Positions 50,626 through 60,454 are shown, numbered from the stretch's first letter. The stretch is DNA of 64,000 nt from Nitrospira japonica (GCA_020723105.1 DYJL01000003.1:62001-126000), one strand, 5' to 3'. Numbers and translations: made by a program. Notes: generated by a model from the letters alone, not told the origin.

Positions 50626-50641
50626 TGGCATAATATTTGCA
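50626..50641 (+). promoter_or_regulatory. Sigma-54 (-24/-12) promoter
   Basis: TGGCATAATATTTGCA; GG-N10-GC spacing. Confidence 0.8.
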
Positions 50642-50872
50642 GATATTTCTGATGTTGTTGAGGGACATGGGAAAATTTTTGGGCCTAATCATCATTCAAT
50701 TTTTTTTAACGGCACAGAAGTTTTTATCCATTCAGAAGCAATTTACTTCAAAATCAAAATGGAGGGGACATGAAAACAAGAAATAAATTTTATCCTTAAT
50801 ATTTCAATCAATTTCAGAAATCAATCTATTCAGTACAAACAACTATAACCTGAGAAAAATGGGGGACACTCA

Positions 50873-51448
50873 ATGAAAAGATTTATCACTCTAATCGCAG
50901 CAACAATGTTTTTATATGCACTGGCAGGGCCTGCTTATGCAACATTAATAGACAAAGGGAACGGCCTTATATATGATGATGATTTCAATATTACATGGCT
51001 TCAGGATGCAAACTATTCCGGCGTTACTATGACATGGGCTGATGCAAACACATGGGCTTCAGACCTTGTTTTCCAGGGTTTTGACGACTGGAGGCTTCCC
51101 ATATCTGACACTTGTTCAGGAAATACCTGCACCGGAAGCGAGATGGGGCACCTCTTTTATACCAAGGGAATCACATCGTCTTCAAACGGTCTGTTTCAAA
51201 ATGTGAAACCTTCCTTATACTGGGCTGCGACAGAATATGACAACGCTCAATCGTGGCGTTTTAATTTCTTATACGGGACCCAAAGCCTCGGGGACAAGAC
51301 ACAAAAGCGTTATGCATGGGCTGTCAGAAACGGAGATGTAACTCCTCCAGTGGCGCCTGAGCCGGTAAGTGCGATATTATTTGTTACAGGGGGGATGGTA
51401 TTAAGCGCAAAAATATACAGGAATAAAAGAAGAGCTCCTAATTCGTAA
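50873..51448 (+). CDS. PEP-CTERM protein with DUF1566-like domain
   Basis: Signal peptide; DWRLP...YWAATEYDNAQSWRFNF; C-terminal APEPVSAILFVTGGMVLSAKIYRNKRR. Confidence 0.85.
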   Translation: MKRFITLIAATMFLYALAGPAYATLIDKGNGLIYDDDFNITWLQDANYSGVTMTWADANTWASDLVFQGFDDWRLPISDTCSGNTCTGSEMGHLFYTKGITSSSNGLFQNVKPSLYWAATEYDNAQSWRFNFLYGTQSLGDKTQKRYAWAVRNGDVTPPVAPEPVSAILFVTGGMVLSAKIYRNKRRAPNS

Positions 51449-51470
51449 TATTTTCCTTTTCTTAGAAAGC

Positions 51471-51510
51471 TGATCATAGATATCCTGCAATTTCAGAGTA
51501 TCTATGATCA
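51471..51510. terminator. 12-bp perfect inverted repeat between convergent genes
   Basis: TGATCATAGATA-N16-TATCTATGATCA. Confidence 0.6.
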
Positions 51511-51526
51511 CTCTTCTATGACTTAA

Positions 51527-52192
51527 TTATCTATAAGGAGTAGGGGATAGAAAGAGGGGAACCTCGGCTACTCTTCTGAAACTCTTTCTGTGAATAGGAC
51601 ATGGGCCATATGAGTTTATGCATTTGATATGCTCTTGTGTTGAGTAACCCTTGTGACTTTTGAAATTATATGCAGGATACTTTTCATGATAGTCAAGCAT
51701 AATATCATCCCTTACAACTTTTGCAATAATTGACGCTACAGCAATTGAGGCGCTTACTGATTCACCTTTTATTATTGATTGCTGACTGATATTGATATCC
51801 GGGAGGTTAACAGCATCTATTAATAATATGTCCGGTCTTAACTTCAGGTCCCCTACTGCAAGTTTCATTGCAAGTTTCGTTGACTGAAGAATATTAATCC
51901 TGTCAATGACATCGGCCTCAACTATCCCAACACCAATAGAAACAGCATGATTGACAATCTTCCAGAAAAGGTCTTTCTTCTCACCTTCAGCAACAATCTT
52001 TTTTGAATCCCTGATTCCTTCTATTATCAGGCCTTCTGGAAGTATCACAGCGGCAGCCACTACAGGACCGGCAAGCGGCCCCCTGCCGGCTTCATCAATG
52101 CCGGCAATGACGGAGTTTTTCTGCCGAATATTTTCATCATAAGAAAAGATTCTGGAGGTTTCTGTCTTCCTGGACGCTTTACGGGGGGACAT
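51527..52192 (-). CDS. rnhB: Ribonuclease HII
   Basis: AGIDEAGRGPLAGPVVAAAVIL; SHKGYSTQEH. Confidence 0.95.
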   Translation of the reverse strand: MSPRKASRKTETSRIFSYDENIRQKNSVIAGIDEAGRGPLAGPVVAAAVILPEGLIIEGIRDSKKIVAEGEKKDLFWKIVNHAVSIGVGIVEADVIDRINILQSTKLAMKLAVGDLKLRPDILLIDAVNLPDINISQQSIIKGESVSASIAVASIIAKVVRDDIMLDYHEKYPAYNFKSHKGYSTQEHIKCINSYGPCPIHRKSFRRVAEVPLFLSPTPYR

Positions 52193-52204
52193 AAATCAAG
52201 ATCA

Positions 52205-52242
52205 TTTGTTAGTTGTTAGTTTTCAGGCTAACAACTAACAAA
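52205..52242. repeat. 15-bp perfect inverted repeat between rplS and rnhB
   Basis: TTTGTTAGTTGTTAG-N8-CTAACAACTAACAAA. Confidence 0.8.
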
Positions 52243-52250
52243 TTATTTAT

Positions 52251-52613
52251 TTACTGTTGCTGGGTTTCACTAAAGGCCTTCTCTTTGACTTTAGTAGCAG
52301 CCTTACCCTTTTTGCCTCTGAGATAATAAAGTTTCGCTCTTCTTACCTGTCCTTCTTTTATAACTTTAATGTCCTCAATCAAGGGGGAATTCAGCGGGAA
52401 TATCTTCTCAACACCAATGCCATATGAAATCTTTCTTACCATAAAGGTCTCGCGTGTACCGCTTCCCTTTCTTCCAATGACAACACCCGTATAAGCCTGA
52501 ACTCTCTCTTTGTCCCCTTCTTTAACTTTCATATTTACAGTAATTGTGTCGCCAACCCTGAAATTTGGCATCTCCCTTTTGTATCCTTCTTCTACTACAT
52601 TAATAGCATTCAT
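52251..52613 (-). CDS. rplS: 50S ribosomal protein L19
   Basis: FRVGDTITVNMKVKEGDKERVQAYTGVVIGRKGSG. Confidence 0.95.
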   Translation of the reverse strand: MNAINVVEEGYKREMPNFRVGDTITVNMKVKEGDKERVQAYTGVVIGRKGSGTRETFMVRKISYGIGVEKIFPLNSPLIEDIKVIKEGQVRRAKLYYLRGKKGKAATKVKEKAFSETQQQ

Positions 52614-52617
52614 TATG

Positions 52618-53352
52618 TCATTCCTCCTTTAATTCGGACAGTATTTTTTTATCCTGTTCTGTCAGTTCAACTTTCTCAATAAGATCAGGTCTTACCTTTA
52701 ATGTTTTCCTCAAAGATTCTCTTCTTCTCCAAAGCCCTATCTCCTTATGATTGCCAGATACAAGAACATCTGGAACCTGCATTCCTCTGAATTCCCTGGG
52801 CCTTGTATAATGCGGATAGTCAAGCAAACCCCATGAAAACGATTCATCCTCAATTGACTTTTCGTCACCAAGGGCCCCTGGTAAAAGTCTTGCAACCGCA
52901 TCAATTATAACAAGAGCAGCAAGTTCGCCGCCTGTTATCACATAATCACCGATAGAAACTTCCTCGTCTACTAATACCTTTATTCTCTCATCAAGGCCTT
53001 CATAACGACCGCAGATAAATACAAATCTCTTTTCTTCTCTTGAGTAAGCCTCTGCTATTGCCTGACTAAAAGGCTTCCCCTGCGGACTCAGCAGAACTAC
53101 TTTCCGAGGTTCACCGTCTCCTTTAAGAAAATCCAAAGCCCCAAATATCGGTTCGGGCTTAAAAACCATGCCAGCCCCTCCACCATATGGATAATCATCA
53201 ACTGTCCTGTGCGGGCCTGATGCAAAGTCACGTATATTATACAGCGTTACTTCAAGTAAGTCTTTCTCACACGCCCGCTTTAGAATGCTTTCATTAAGAT
53301 AGGCAGTCAGAATATCGGGGAAGAGCGTCAGGACATCACATTTCATTTGCAA
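52618..53352 (-). CDS. trmD: tRNA (guanine-N1)-methyltransferase
   Basis: VLTLFPDILTAYL; PYGGGAGMV; EVSIGDYVITGGELA. Confidence 0.95.
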   Translation of the reverse strand: MQMKCDVLTLFPDILTAYLNESILKRACEKDLLEVTLYNIRDFASGPHRTVDDYPYGGGAGMVFKPEPIFGALDFLKGDGEPRKVVLLSPQGKPFSQAIAEAYSREEKRFVFICGRYEGLDERIKVLVDEEVSIGDYVITGGELAALVIIDAVARLLPGALGDEKSIEDESFSWGLLDYPHYTRPREFRGMQVPDVLVSGNHKEIGLWRRRESLRKTLKVRPDLIEKVELTEQDKKILSELKEE

Positions 53353-53372
53353 TAAAGAAGTGAAAAACTCTT

Positions 53373-53615
53373 TTATTCCAGTATCTCAAGAACGCAGCGT
53401 TTACCAAGCTTTGTACCGGCAGCACTCAGAATCGTCCTCATTGACCGGGCTGTTTTTCCCTGCTTTCCGATCACCTTGCCAAGATCAGACGTAGCTACAC
53501 GAAGTTCATAAACAGTGGTTCTTTCTCCGTCTACTTCTGCCACTGATACTTCCTCTGGTTTATCTACCAGAGCCTTCGCCATTTGTTCAATGAGTGATTT
53601 CATATCCACCTCCAT
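53373..53615 (-). CDS. khpA: KH-domain RNA-binding protein
   Basis: [24 protein letters not shown]. Confidence 0.9.
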   Translation of the reverse strand: MEVDMKSLIEQMAKALVDKPEEVSVAEVDGERTTVYELRVATSDLGKVIGKQGKTARSMRTILSAAGTKLGKRCVLEILE

Positions 53616-53632
53616 AGCATTTGGGCTGCCTT

Positions 53633-53869
53633 TTACAGTCCCGAAATTTTCAAAAGTTTCTTTACAACAGAAGTTGGTTGTGCTCCGCAGCCAAGCCAGT
53701 ACTTGGCCCTTTCTGTATCTATCTTAATCTCAGAAGGGTCTTTCATCGGATCATATGTCCCAATAATCTCTATAAAGGGGCCATCTCTTCTAACTTTTGA
53801 TTCGGCAACAATTACTCTGTAAAAAGGCTTCTTCTTGGCGCCTTTTCTTGTCAGTCTTATCTTTACCAA
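53633..53869 (-). CDS. rpsP: 30S ribosomal protein S16
   Basis: [34 protein letters not shown]. Confidence 0.95.
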   Translation of the reverse strand: MVKIRLTRKGAKKKPFYRVIVAESKVRRDGPFIEIIGTYDPMKDPSEIKIDTERAKYWLGCGAQPTSVVKKLLKISGL

Positions 53870-53992
53870 ACTATTTCCTCCATATCAAAAATATTTAATG
53901 ATACAGGATACACAATATAATATAAAAAATTCAAGTCGTTTATCAGTTCTTCTGTCCCAATGTTTTATGAATGAGGGAATGGCTGAAAATAG

Positions 53993-55309
53993 TTAGAATT
54001 TAAACTGTGGCATCCTGAATTTACCACTTTTAAATTTCTTCAGCATCTTCTTCATTTCCAAATACTGTTTAAGCAGCCTGTTTACATCGGCAACTGAAGT
54101 CCCGCTCCCGTCAGCAATCCGCTTTTTTCGGCTGCCGTTCAGTATAACATAATTCCTTCTTTCCTGTTTTGTCATTGAGCTAATAATTGCTTCAACCTTT
54201 ACAAAGGCCTTGTCGTCAATATTAACACCCTTTATCTGTTTACCAAGCCCTGGAATCATCCCGAGGATATTTTCAAGAGGACCCATTTTCTTTATCTGTT
54301 TAATCTGGTTCTTGAGATCCTCAAAAGTAAAACTGTCTTTTCTCAATTTCTCTTCAAGCTTAAGGGCTTCCTCCACATCAACTGCTTCCTGTGCCTTCTC
54401 TACAAGCGATACCACATCCCCCATACCAAGAATCCTTGATGCCATCCGCTCAGGATGAAAGACCTCAAGAAATTCAATCTTCTCGCCTACGCCGATCAAT
54501 TTAATCGGCTTGCCAGTCACGGCAACAATTGACAGGGCCGCTCCGCCGCGTGCATCTCCATCCATCTTGGTAAGAATGACTCCGTTAATATCGAGTCTGT
54601 CATTAAAAGTCTTTGCAATATTTACAGCATCCTGTCCGGTCATGGCGTCTGCTACAAGCAAAATTTCCTTTGGCTTCGCCTCTCGCTTCAGGTTTTCAAG
54701 TTCTTTCATTAACTGCTCATCTATATGAAGCCGGCCGGCCGTGTCAAGTATTAAAACATCCCTTCCATCCTGATTTGATTTCTTGAGGGCTTCTGGATAA
54801 ATTCTGACAGGATCATCTCCGGGCTTCGTTGCATAAACTGGCACGTCAATCTGTAAACCAAGCGATTTCAACTGGTCAATCGCTGCAGGTCTTCCTGTAT
54901 CCAACGCAACAAGCATAGGCCGTCTTCCGTCTTTTTTAAAATTGTTTGCGAGTTTTGCGGCAGTTGTCGTTTTACCAGAACCGTGAAGGCCTACAAGCAT
55001 TACAATTGTAGGAGGATTGGGAGCAAGATTTATCTTTTGAAAGCCCCCGCCCATTAAAGCACACAGTTCATCATGGACTATTTTTACAACCTGTTGTCCG
55101 GGAGTAATGCTTTCAATTACTTCTTTACCTGCAGACTTTTGCTTTACTCTCTCGGTAAAATCCTTTACTACCTTAAAATTAACATCAGCCTCAAGAAGCG
55201 CCATTCTAATTTCCTTCATGGCTTCAATAATATCTTCTTCTTTCAGAAACCCGCGGCCCTTTAATTTTTTAAAAACACCTTCTAATTTTTCTGATAATGA
55301 TTCAAACAC
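53993..55309 (-). CDS. ffh: Signal recognition particle protein Ffh
   Basis: GLHGSGKTTTAAKLA; DTAGRLH; TKMDGDARGGAALS; M domain. Confidence 0.95.
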   Translation of the reverse strand: MFESLSEKLEGVFKKLKGRGFLKEEDIIEAMKEIRMALLEADVNFKVVKDFTERVKQKSAGKEVIESITPGQQVVKIVHDELCALMGGGFQKINLAPNPPTIVMLVGLHGSGKTTTAAKLANNFKKDGRRPMLVALDTGRPAAIDQLKSLGLQIDVPVYATKPGDDPVRIYPEALKKSNQDGRDVLILDTAGRLHIDEQLMKELENLKREAKPKEILLVADAMTGQDAVNIAKTFNDRLDINGVILTKMDGDARGGAALSIVAVTGKPIKLIGVGEKIEFLEVFHPERMASRILGMGDVVSLVEKAQEAVDVEEALKLEEKLRKDSFTFEDLKNQIKQIKKMGPLENILGMIPGLGKQIKGVNIDDKAFVKVEAIISSMTKQERRNYVILNGSRKKRIADGSGTSVADVNRLLKQYLEMKKMLKKFKSGKFRMPQFKF

Positions 55310-55311
55310 TG

Positions 55312-56235
55312 CTAAAAATTCTCCTCTATATATTTCTCTGCTGCCATTGCAGCAGTGGCCCCATCACCAACAGCTGTAGCAATCTGCTTTAATGGTTTAT
55401 TTCTCACATCACCTGCTGCATATATCCCGGGTACAGATGTACACATATTGTCATTAGTAATGATGTAATTGTTTTCATTAAGTTTTACCAAACCCTTGAG
55501 GAATTCTGTATTCGGATTATAGCCTATATAAATGAAAAGGCCTTCTGCCTGTATTACAGATTTTTCTCCTGTCTTAACATTTCTTACATGCAGCGCCTCA
55601 ACACCTTCTTTACCAGTTATTTTTTCTACAACAGAGTTCCACACAAACTTAATTTTGGGATTTGAGAAAACCCTCTCCTGCAGGATCTTTTCCGCCCGAA
55701 GCTGGTCCCTCCTATGGATGACCCAGACAGTTTCAGCAAATTTTGTCAAAAAAATAGCTTCCTGAACAGCAGAATCCCCTCCGCCTGCAACAGCCACATG
55801 TTTGCCTCTGTAAAAAGCACCATCACAGGTAGCGCAATAAGAGACCCCTCTCCCGCGAAACTCATTTTCTCCTTCTATCTTCAGCGGCCTTGGATGCGCC
55901 CCCGTAGCAAGTATAATGCTTTTAGCCTCATAATACCGCCCGCCTTCAAGGGTTATTCTCTTGACTTTGTCATGCAAAGAAATATCAATAACAGATTCCT
56001 GAATGATTTCCAGTCCAAATCTTGTCGCCTGCTTCTCCATTTTCTGAGCAAGCTCAACACCCATAATGCCTTCTTCAAAGCCGGGATAATTCTCCACCCA
56101 TTCAGTAGTTGTAACGAGCCCGCCCGGCAGGGCTTTCTCAATAAGCAGACTCTTAAGCCGGGCCCTTGCAGCATAAAGCCCTGCCGTTAGTCCGGCAGGG
56201 CCTCCTCCAATAATTACTACATCATAATAACTCAT
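55312..56235 (-). CDS. trxB: Thioredoxin-disulfide reductase
   Basis: IGGGPAGLTAGLYAARA; CATCDG; GIYAAGDVRNKPLKQIATAVGDG. Confidence 0.95.
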   Translation of the reverse strand: MSYYDVVIIGGGPAGLTAGLYAARARLKSLLIEKALPGGLVTTTEWVENYPGFEEGIMGVELAQKMEKQATRFGLEIIQESVIDISLHDKVKRITLEGGRYYEAKSIILATGAHPRPLKIEGENEFRGRGVSYCATCDGAFYRGKHVAVAGGGDSAVQEAIFLTKFAETVWVIHRRDQLRAEKILQERVFSNPKIKFVWNSVVEKITGKEGVEALHVRNVKTGEKSVIQAEGLFIYIGYNPNTEFLKGLVKLNENNYIITNDNMCTSVPGIYAAGDVRNKPLKQIATAVGDGATAAMAAEKYIEENF

Positions 56236-56238
56236 GGA

Positions 56239-56562
56239 TCAGAGCAGAGATTCAATCTTGGACTTAAGCTGTGCCTTTGGAACGGCGCCAACTATCTGAT
56301 CCAGAATCTTTCCATCCTTAAAGAATATAAGTGTGGGAATTCCTCTGATACTATGACGGCTGGCAAGATCAGGATTTTCATCAGTATTCACCTTTGCAAA
56401 AGTTACCTTACCTGCATATTCCTTTGCAAGTTCTTCAACAACAGGGCCTATTATCTTGCATGGTCCGCACCATGTAGCCCAGAAGTCAACCATAACAAGA
56501 TTCTGCGATTTCACCGTTTGATCAAAAGAGTCAGCCGATAGATTTTTCACAACATCTGACAT
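56239..56562 (-). CDS. trxA: Thioredoxin
   Basis: DFWATWCGPCKIIGP. Confidence 0.95.
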   Translation of the reverse strand: MSDVVKNLSADSFDQTVKSQNLVMVDFWATWCGPCKIIGPVVEELAKEYAGKVTFAKVNTDENPDLASRHSIRGIPTLIFFKDGKILDQIVGAVPKAQLKSKIESLL

Positions 56563-56718
56563 TAAAATATCCTCCTCAACAAAAAAGATTTACAGTAATT
56601 AATTATATTCTCTGTCACCTTCTTTGTCAATTTTCCCAGCGTGTCGGAGCCGAAGTAAAAGTGATAAATTTATGTTAAAATTTATCCTTGGTTCTCAATA
56701 ATAATCGAGGAGGTCTTA

Positions 56719-57102
56719 ATGCCAGAGATCATAAGCCGTGAAGAAAAACCTTTACCAGGAATTGAGTTTTCAGAGATTCGCATTCCTGACGATGAATATC
56801 TCGGGACAGGCATTTTTATAACAGTTCTTGAACAAAAGGCCCTGGCTAAAATCAATCCAATCATAAGTTCAATAGTAAATGTCCCTGTATTTCAATTAAT
56901 CGTCAATATAAATTCAGCAGAAGAGGAAGTGACCGTTCTGCTTGGCAAGGCTGACAAGAGTCCCGCTCTCTCAAGAGCAGTTTTCATGTTGCCCAATGAG
57001 CTTGATGTATCTAACACCCATCGTTTTGACGCAATTTTTACTAATTGGAATATATCAGAGCTACAGATGAACGGGGATACTTTAAAGAAAGTGTCAGACT
57101 GA
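56719..57102 (+). CDS. Hypothetical protein (127 aa)
   Basis: ORF with GAGGAGG RBS; no recognised family. Confidence 0.6.
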   Translation: MPEIISREEKPLPGIEFSEIRIPDDEYLGTGIFITVLEQKALAKINPIISSIVNVPVFQLIVNINSAEEEVTVLLGKADKSPALSRAVFMLPNELDVSNTHRFDAIFTNWNISELQMNGDTLKKVSD

Positions 57103-57233
57103 CTATTACAGTTTTTCCGTGATTTTCTTCTTGCCTATTTACTGATTTTATTGTTTAAATAAATAAAAAACCATGTTCTCTCTTTTCACAATCAAGTGTT
57201 AGAACCTTTTAAAAAATCATGGGGTTTTGAGGA

Positions 57234-57635
57234 ATGAGAACAGAAAAAAAGAAATTCGGTATTTTAATAGCATCATTCCTTATGGCTTTATTATTCTTTA
57301 CCGCTGTTAAAGGGAGAAGTATTTCGGCCCCGGTTATTCCAAATGAGTCTGTTGTCAATGGCACGGTGGTTGAATATTCAATTGTCTCTTCGCATTTAAT
57401 CGGCATTAAGCCGGAACAGATAATTTATAACTTAACCATAAATATAGAGTCAGCAAAGAGCGTCAATGACAGACCAAATTTCCTTAACAACAAGGAAGGG
57501 CAGAACATACAATTTTATTCCAGAGAAAAACTCTCTCCGGAACTATTTGGAAAAAAAATAAAGGCAGTCGCAACTTACACCGGAGATGAAAAGGGCGGTC
57601 TCTACTGGATAAAATATATTGAAACTATAAAATAG
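57234..57635 (+). CDS. Hypothetical membrane-anchored/secreted protein
   Basis: N-terminal hydrophobic segment; ORF shortly upstream of M6 protease. Confidence 0.55.
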   Translation: MRTEKKKFGILIASFLMALLFFTAVKGRSISAPVIPNESVVNGTVVEYSIVSSHLIGIKPEQIIYNLTINIESAKSVNDRPNFLNNKEGQNIQFYSREKLSPELFGKKIKAVATYTGDEKGGLYWIKYIETIK

Positions 57636-57653
57636 AATGGGGGACTTAATATT

Positions 57654-60362
57654 ATGAAAAAGCATGCTATTTATCCAATTATTCTTACTATGGTATACAT
57701 AATTATCTTAATCTCTCCTGCCTTAACTTATGCTGTACCAGCTGCACCTGGCATCTATATTATGGATCAGCCTGATGGCTCCGTCTTTAAAGCAAAACAA
57801 TGGGGAGATGAATCTCTCCATGGGTGGGAAACCGAAGACGGATATACAATAGAATTTGATGAAAAGCTGAATTCATGGGCCTATATAACAATTGACATAT
57901 ACGGTATTCCTGGAAAATCATCACAGGTTGTTATTGCAGATGTCCTTCCTGCAAATATACCCAAACATATCAGGCCCTCAAATGTTCTTCGTTCCAAGAA
58001 GTTTGTAAACGGAATTTCAAGAACGAGTTCAACAGGTATAGTGGCGCCTCAACAGTCTGCTCCGTCAACAGGAACCAACTATGTCCCTGTAATCCTCATC
58101 AACTTCAATAATACGTCAACTACTTACTCAAGTACAGATTTTAATACCCTCCTTTTCGGCTCCGGCAATTACAGCATGAAGGATTATTATCAGGAAGTTT
58201 CATATGGCATATTCAGTGTTTCTGCCGGGCCAAGTGGAATTGCCGGATGGCACACTGCCTCAAATATACATGATTATTATGGACAGAATGACGCCTGGGG
58301 CAGTGACAAATGGCCTGGAGACCTCGTATATGAAGCTGTAGCGGCAGCAGATGCCGCAGGCTTTAACTTTGCTCCCTATGACCAGGATGGGGACTGCTAT
58401 GTGGATGTAGTCAATATCATCCATCAGGGTTCCGGCGAGGAAGCAGGTGGGCCTGCAACAGATATATGGTCTCATAGCTGGAATCTTAACAGCGCCTGGT
58501 ATTATGGAAACAGCCACAATAGTGAATATATAACAAATGATAACTGCTCCGTAAACCCTTCTGTCAAAGTCAGAGTTAATGATTATGTAATACAGCCGGA
58601 AATCCTTTGGGGCGGTATACAAACAATGGGCGTCTTTGCCCACGAATATGGCCATGCCCTGGGCCTGCCGGACCTCTACGATACTGATTATAGTTCAGAT
58701 GGTATTGGCTATTGGAGCTTAATGGCAGGCGGTTCCTGGAATTACATTGTAAAACCAGGGGATCGTCCGGCTCACATGGATGCATGGTCTAAATACAAAC
58801 TTGGATGGGTGTCGCCAACACTGCTTACAGGAACATTGACTAATGAGCCCATAACGCAGGCAGCAACTGCTTCAGATGTCTATCAACTGCTTAATGGAAG
58901 TCCTTTGTCAGGAGAGTATTTTCTCGTTGAAAACAGACAAAAAACAGGGTTTGATGCAGGGCTTCCAGGAGCCGGCCTTCTTATATGGCATATTGACGGA
59001 ACTAAGATTGCTAACACTATAGCTAATAATCAAGTAAATAATAGCGAATGCTATCCGCCCTCCAATTGCTCCTCAAACCACTATGGTGTGGCCCTTGTAC
59101 AGGCTGACAATCTCTGGGAGCTGGAAAAAGGGCTTAACAGTGGTAATACAGGAGATCCATATCCGGGCTCCACAAGCAAAACATCCTTCACAAACACTTC
59201 ATCTCCTAACAGCAAACTTTATAACGGCAGTTCAAGTAATGTCAGCATCACAAATATCAGTGCATCCAGCTCAACCATGACTGCAACCATGTCTGTCACG
59301 CCTGTAACAAACTCTGATTTGCTAATCTATAGTCTGACGGTCCCATCCTCTGCCAGTGAAGGCCAGACTATCTCCTTAACGGACACAACCCAAAATAGTG
59401 GTACAGGCACAGCAAGCGCTTCAATTACCAAGTTTTACTGGTCCTCTAACAGCTCATATGACACAGGAGACACATATCTTGGAGAAAGAGCAATACCAGC
59501 GCTTGCAGCAGGAGCTTCAAATACAGGAAGCACTTCAGTAGTAGTGCCTTCAGGTACATGCCTCGGCACTTCCTACATTATAGCTGTAGCAGACGCCAAC
59601 AATGCAGTTTCAGAAACGAACGAATCTAACAATACGAAGAGCAAATCCATAAAAATAGGCGCTGACCTCATAGTATCATCTATTTCAGCTCCGGCAACAT
59701 CTGGTGCAGGACAGAGCATCACCGTATCTGATACAACAAAGAACAACGGAGGATGCACAGCAGGTGCTTCAATTACCAAGCTTTACTGGTCCTCTAACAG
59801 CTCATATGACACAGGAGACACATATCTTGGAGAAAGAGCAATACCAGCGCTTGCAGCAGGAGCTTCAAATACGGGAAGCACTTCTGTAGTAGTGCCTTCC
59901 GGCACAACCACCGGCACTCGTTATATTATAGCCAGAGCAGACGCCAACAATGCAGTTCCGGAAACAAGCGAGTCTAACAATAACAAAAGCAAATCCATAA
60001 AAATTGGTCCGGACCTCACAATATATTCCCTATCCATACCCTCGAGTGCAAACTTGGGCGCAACTATCACTATTACTGATACAACCAAGAATAACGGCGG
60101 AGGTTCATCCGGTACATCAACAACGAAGCTCTATCTTTCAACCAATACAACGTATGAATCAGGAGATACTTTACTTGGAAGCAGAGCAGTCCCGGCTCTT
60201 TCAGCAGGGACATCAAACTCAGGAAGCACATCTGTAACCATACCAACCGGCATAAACAACGGCGCCTATTATATCATTGCAAGGGCCGATGCAGACAGTG
60301 TCGTTACCGAGACTAATGAAACGAATAACTATAAATACAAAGCAATAACGATAAATCCATAA
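57654..60362 (+). CDS. Secreted M6-family metalloprotease with three C-terminal CARDB repeats
   Basis: M6 propeptide-like start; FAHEYGHALGLPDLYD; three repeats DL.I.S.....P. Confidence 0.9.
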   Translation: MKKHAIYPIILTMVYIIILISPALTYAVPAAPGIYIMDQPDGSVFKAKQWGDESLHGWETEDGYTIEFDEKLNSWAYITIDIYGIPGKSSQVVIADVLPANIPKHIRPSNVLRSKKFVNGISRTSSTGIVAPQQSAPSTGTNYVPVILINFNNTSTTYSSTDFNTLLFGSGNYSMKDYYQEVSYGIFSVSAGPSGIAGWHTASNIHDYYGQNDAWGSDKWPGDLVYEAVAAADAAGFNFAPYDQDGDCYVDVVNIIHQGSGEEAGGPATDIWSHSWNLNSAWYYGNSHNSEYITNDNCSVNPSVKVRVNDYVIQPEILWGGIQTMGVFAHEYGHALGLPDLYDTDYSSDGIGYWSLMAGGSWNYIVKPGDRPAHMDAWSKYKLGWVSPTLLTGTLTNEPITQAATASDVYQLLNGSPLSGEYFLVENRQKTGFDAGLPGAGLLIWHIDGTKIANTIANNQVNNSECYPPSNCSSNHYGVALVQADNLWELEKGLNSGNTGDPYPGSTSKTSFTNTSSPNSKLYNGSSSNVSITNISASSSTMTATMSVTPVTNSDLLIYSLTVPSSASEGQTISLTDTTQNSGTGTASASITKFYWSSNSSYDTGDTYLGERAIPALAAGASNTGSTSVVVPSGTCLGTSYIIAVADANNAVSETNESNNTKSKSIKIGADLIVSSISAPATSGAGQSITVSDTTKNNGGCTAGASITKLYWSSNSSYDTGDTYLGERAIPALAAGASNTGSTSVVVPSGTTTGTRYIIARADANNAVPETSESNNNKSKSIKIGPDLTIYSLSIPSSANLGATITITDTTKNNGGGSSGTSTTKLYLSTNTTYESGDTLLGSRAVPALSAGTSNSGSTSVTIPTGINNGAYYIIARADADSVVTETNETNNYKYKAITINP
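59310..60360 (+). repeat. Three tandem CARDB-domain-encoding repeats (about 345-355 bp each)
   Basis: 59419-59558 and 59767-59906 near identical by eye (about 5 mismatches in 140). Confidence 0.85.
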
Positions 60363-60454
60363 CAGCAGTTACTTCTTGAATCAGCCATTTTAAGTGTAAA
60401 TTTTTTAGCCATATGTCGTCAGATTTTACACTTTATCTCTTTATTCCAAACTAT

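Noticed and set aside
56663-56686. GATAAATTT-N6-AAATTTATC palindrome upstream of the 127-aa hypothetical gene
   Set aside because: Very AT-rich and short; could be chance or part of a promoter. Not enough support to call an operator.
57654-60362. M6 protease as a PEP-CTERM substrate
   Set aside because: The C-terminus ends in a CARDB repeat (KAITINP) with no PEP motif, TM helix or basic tail.
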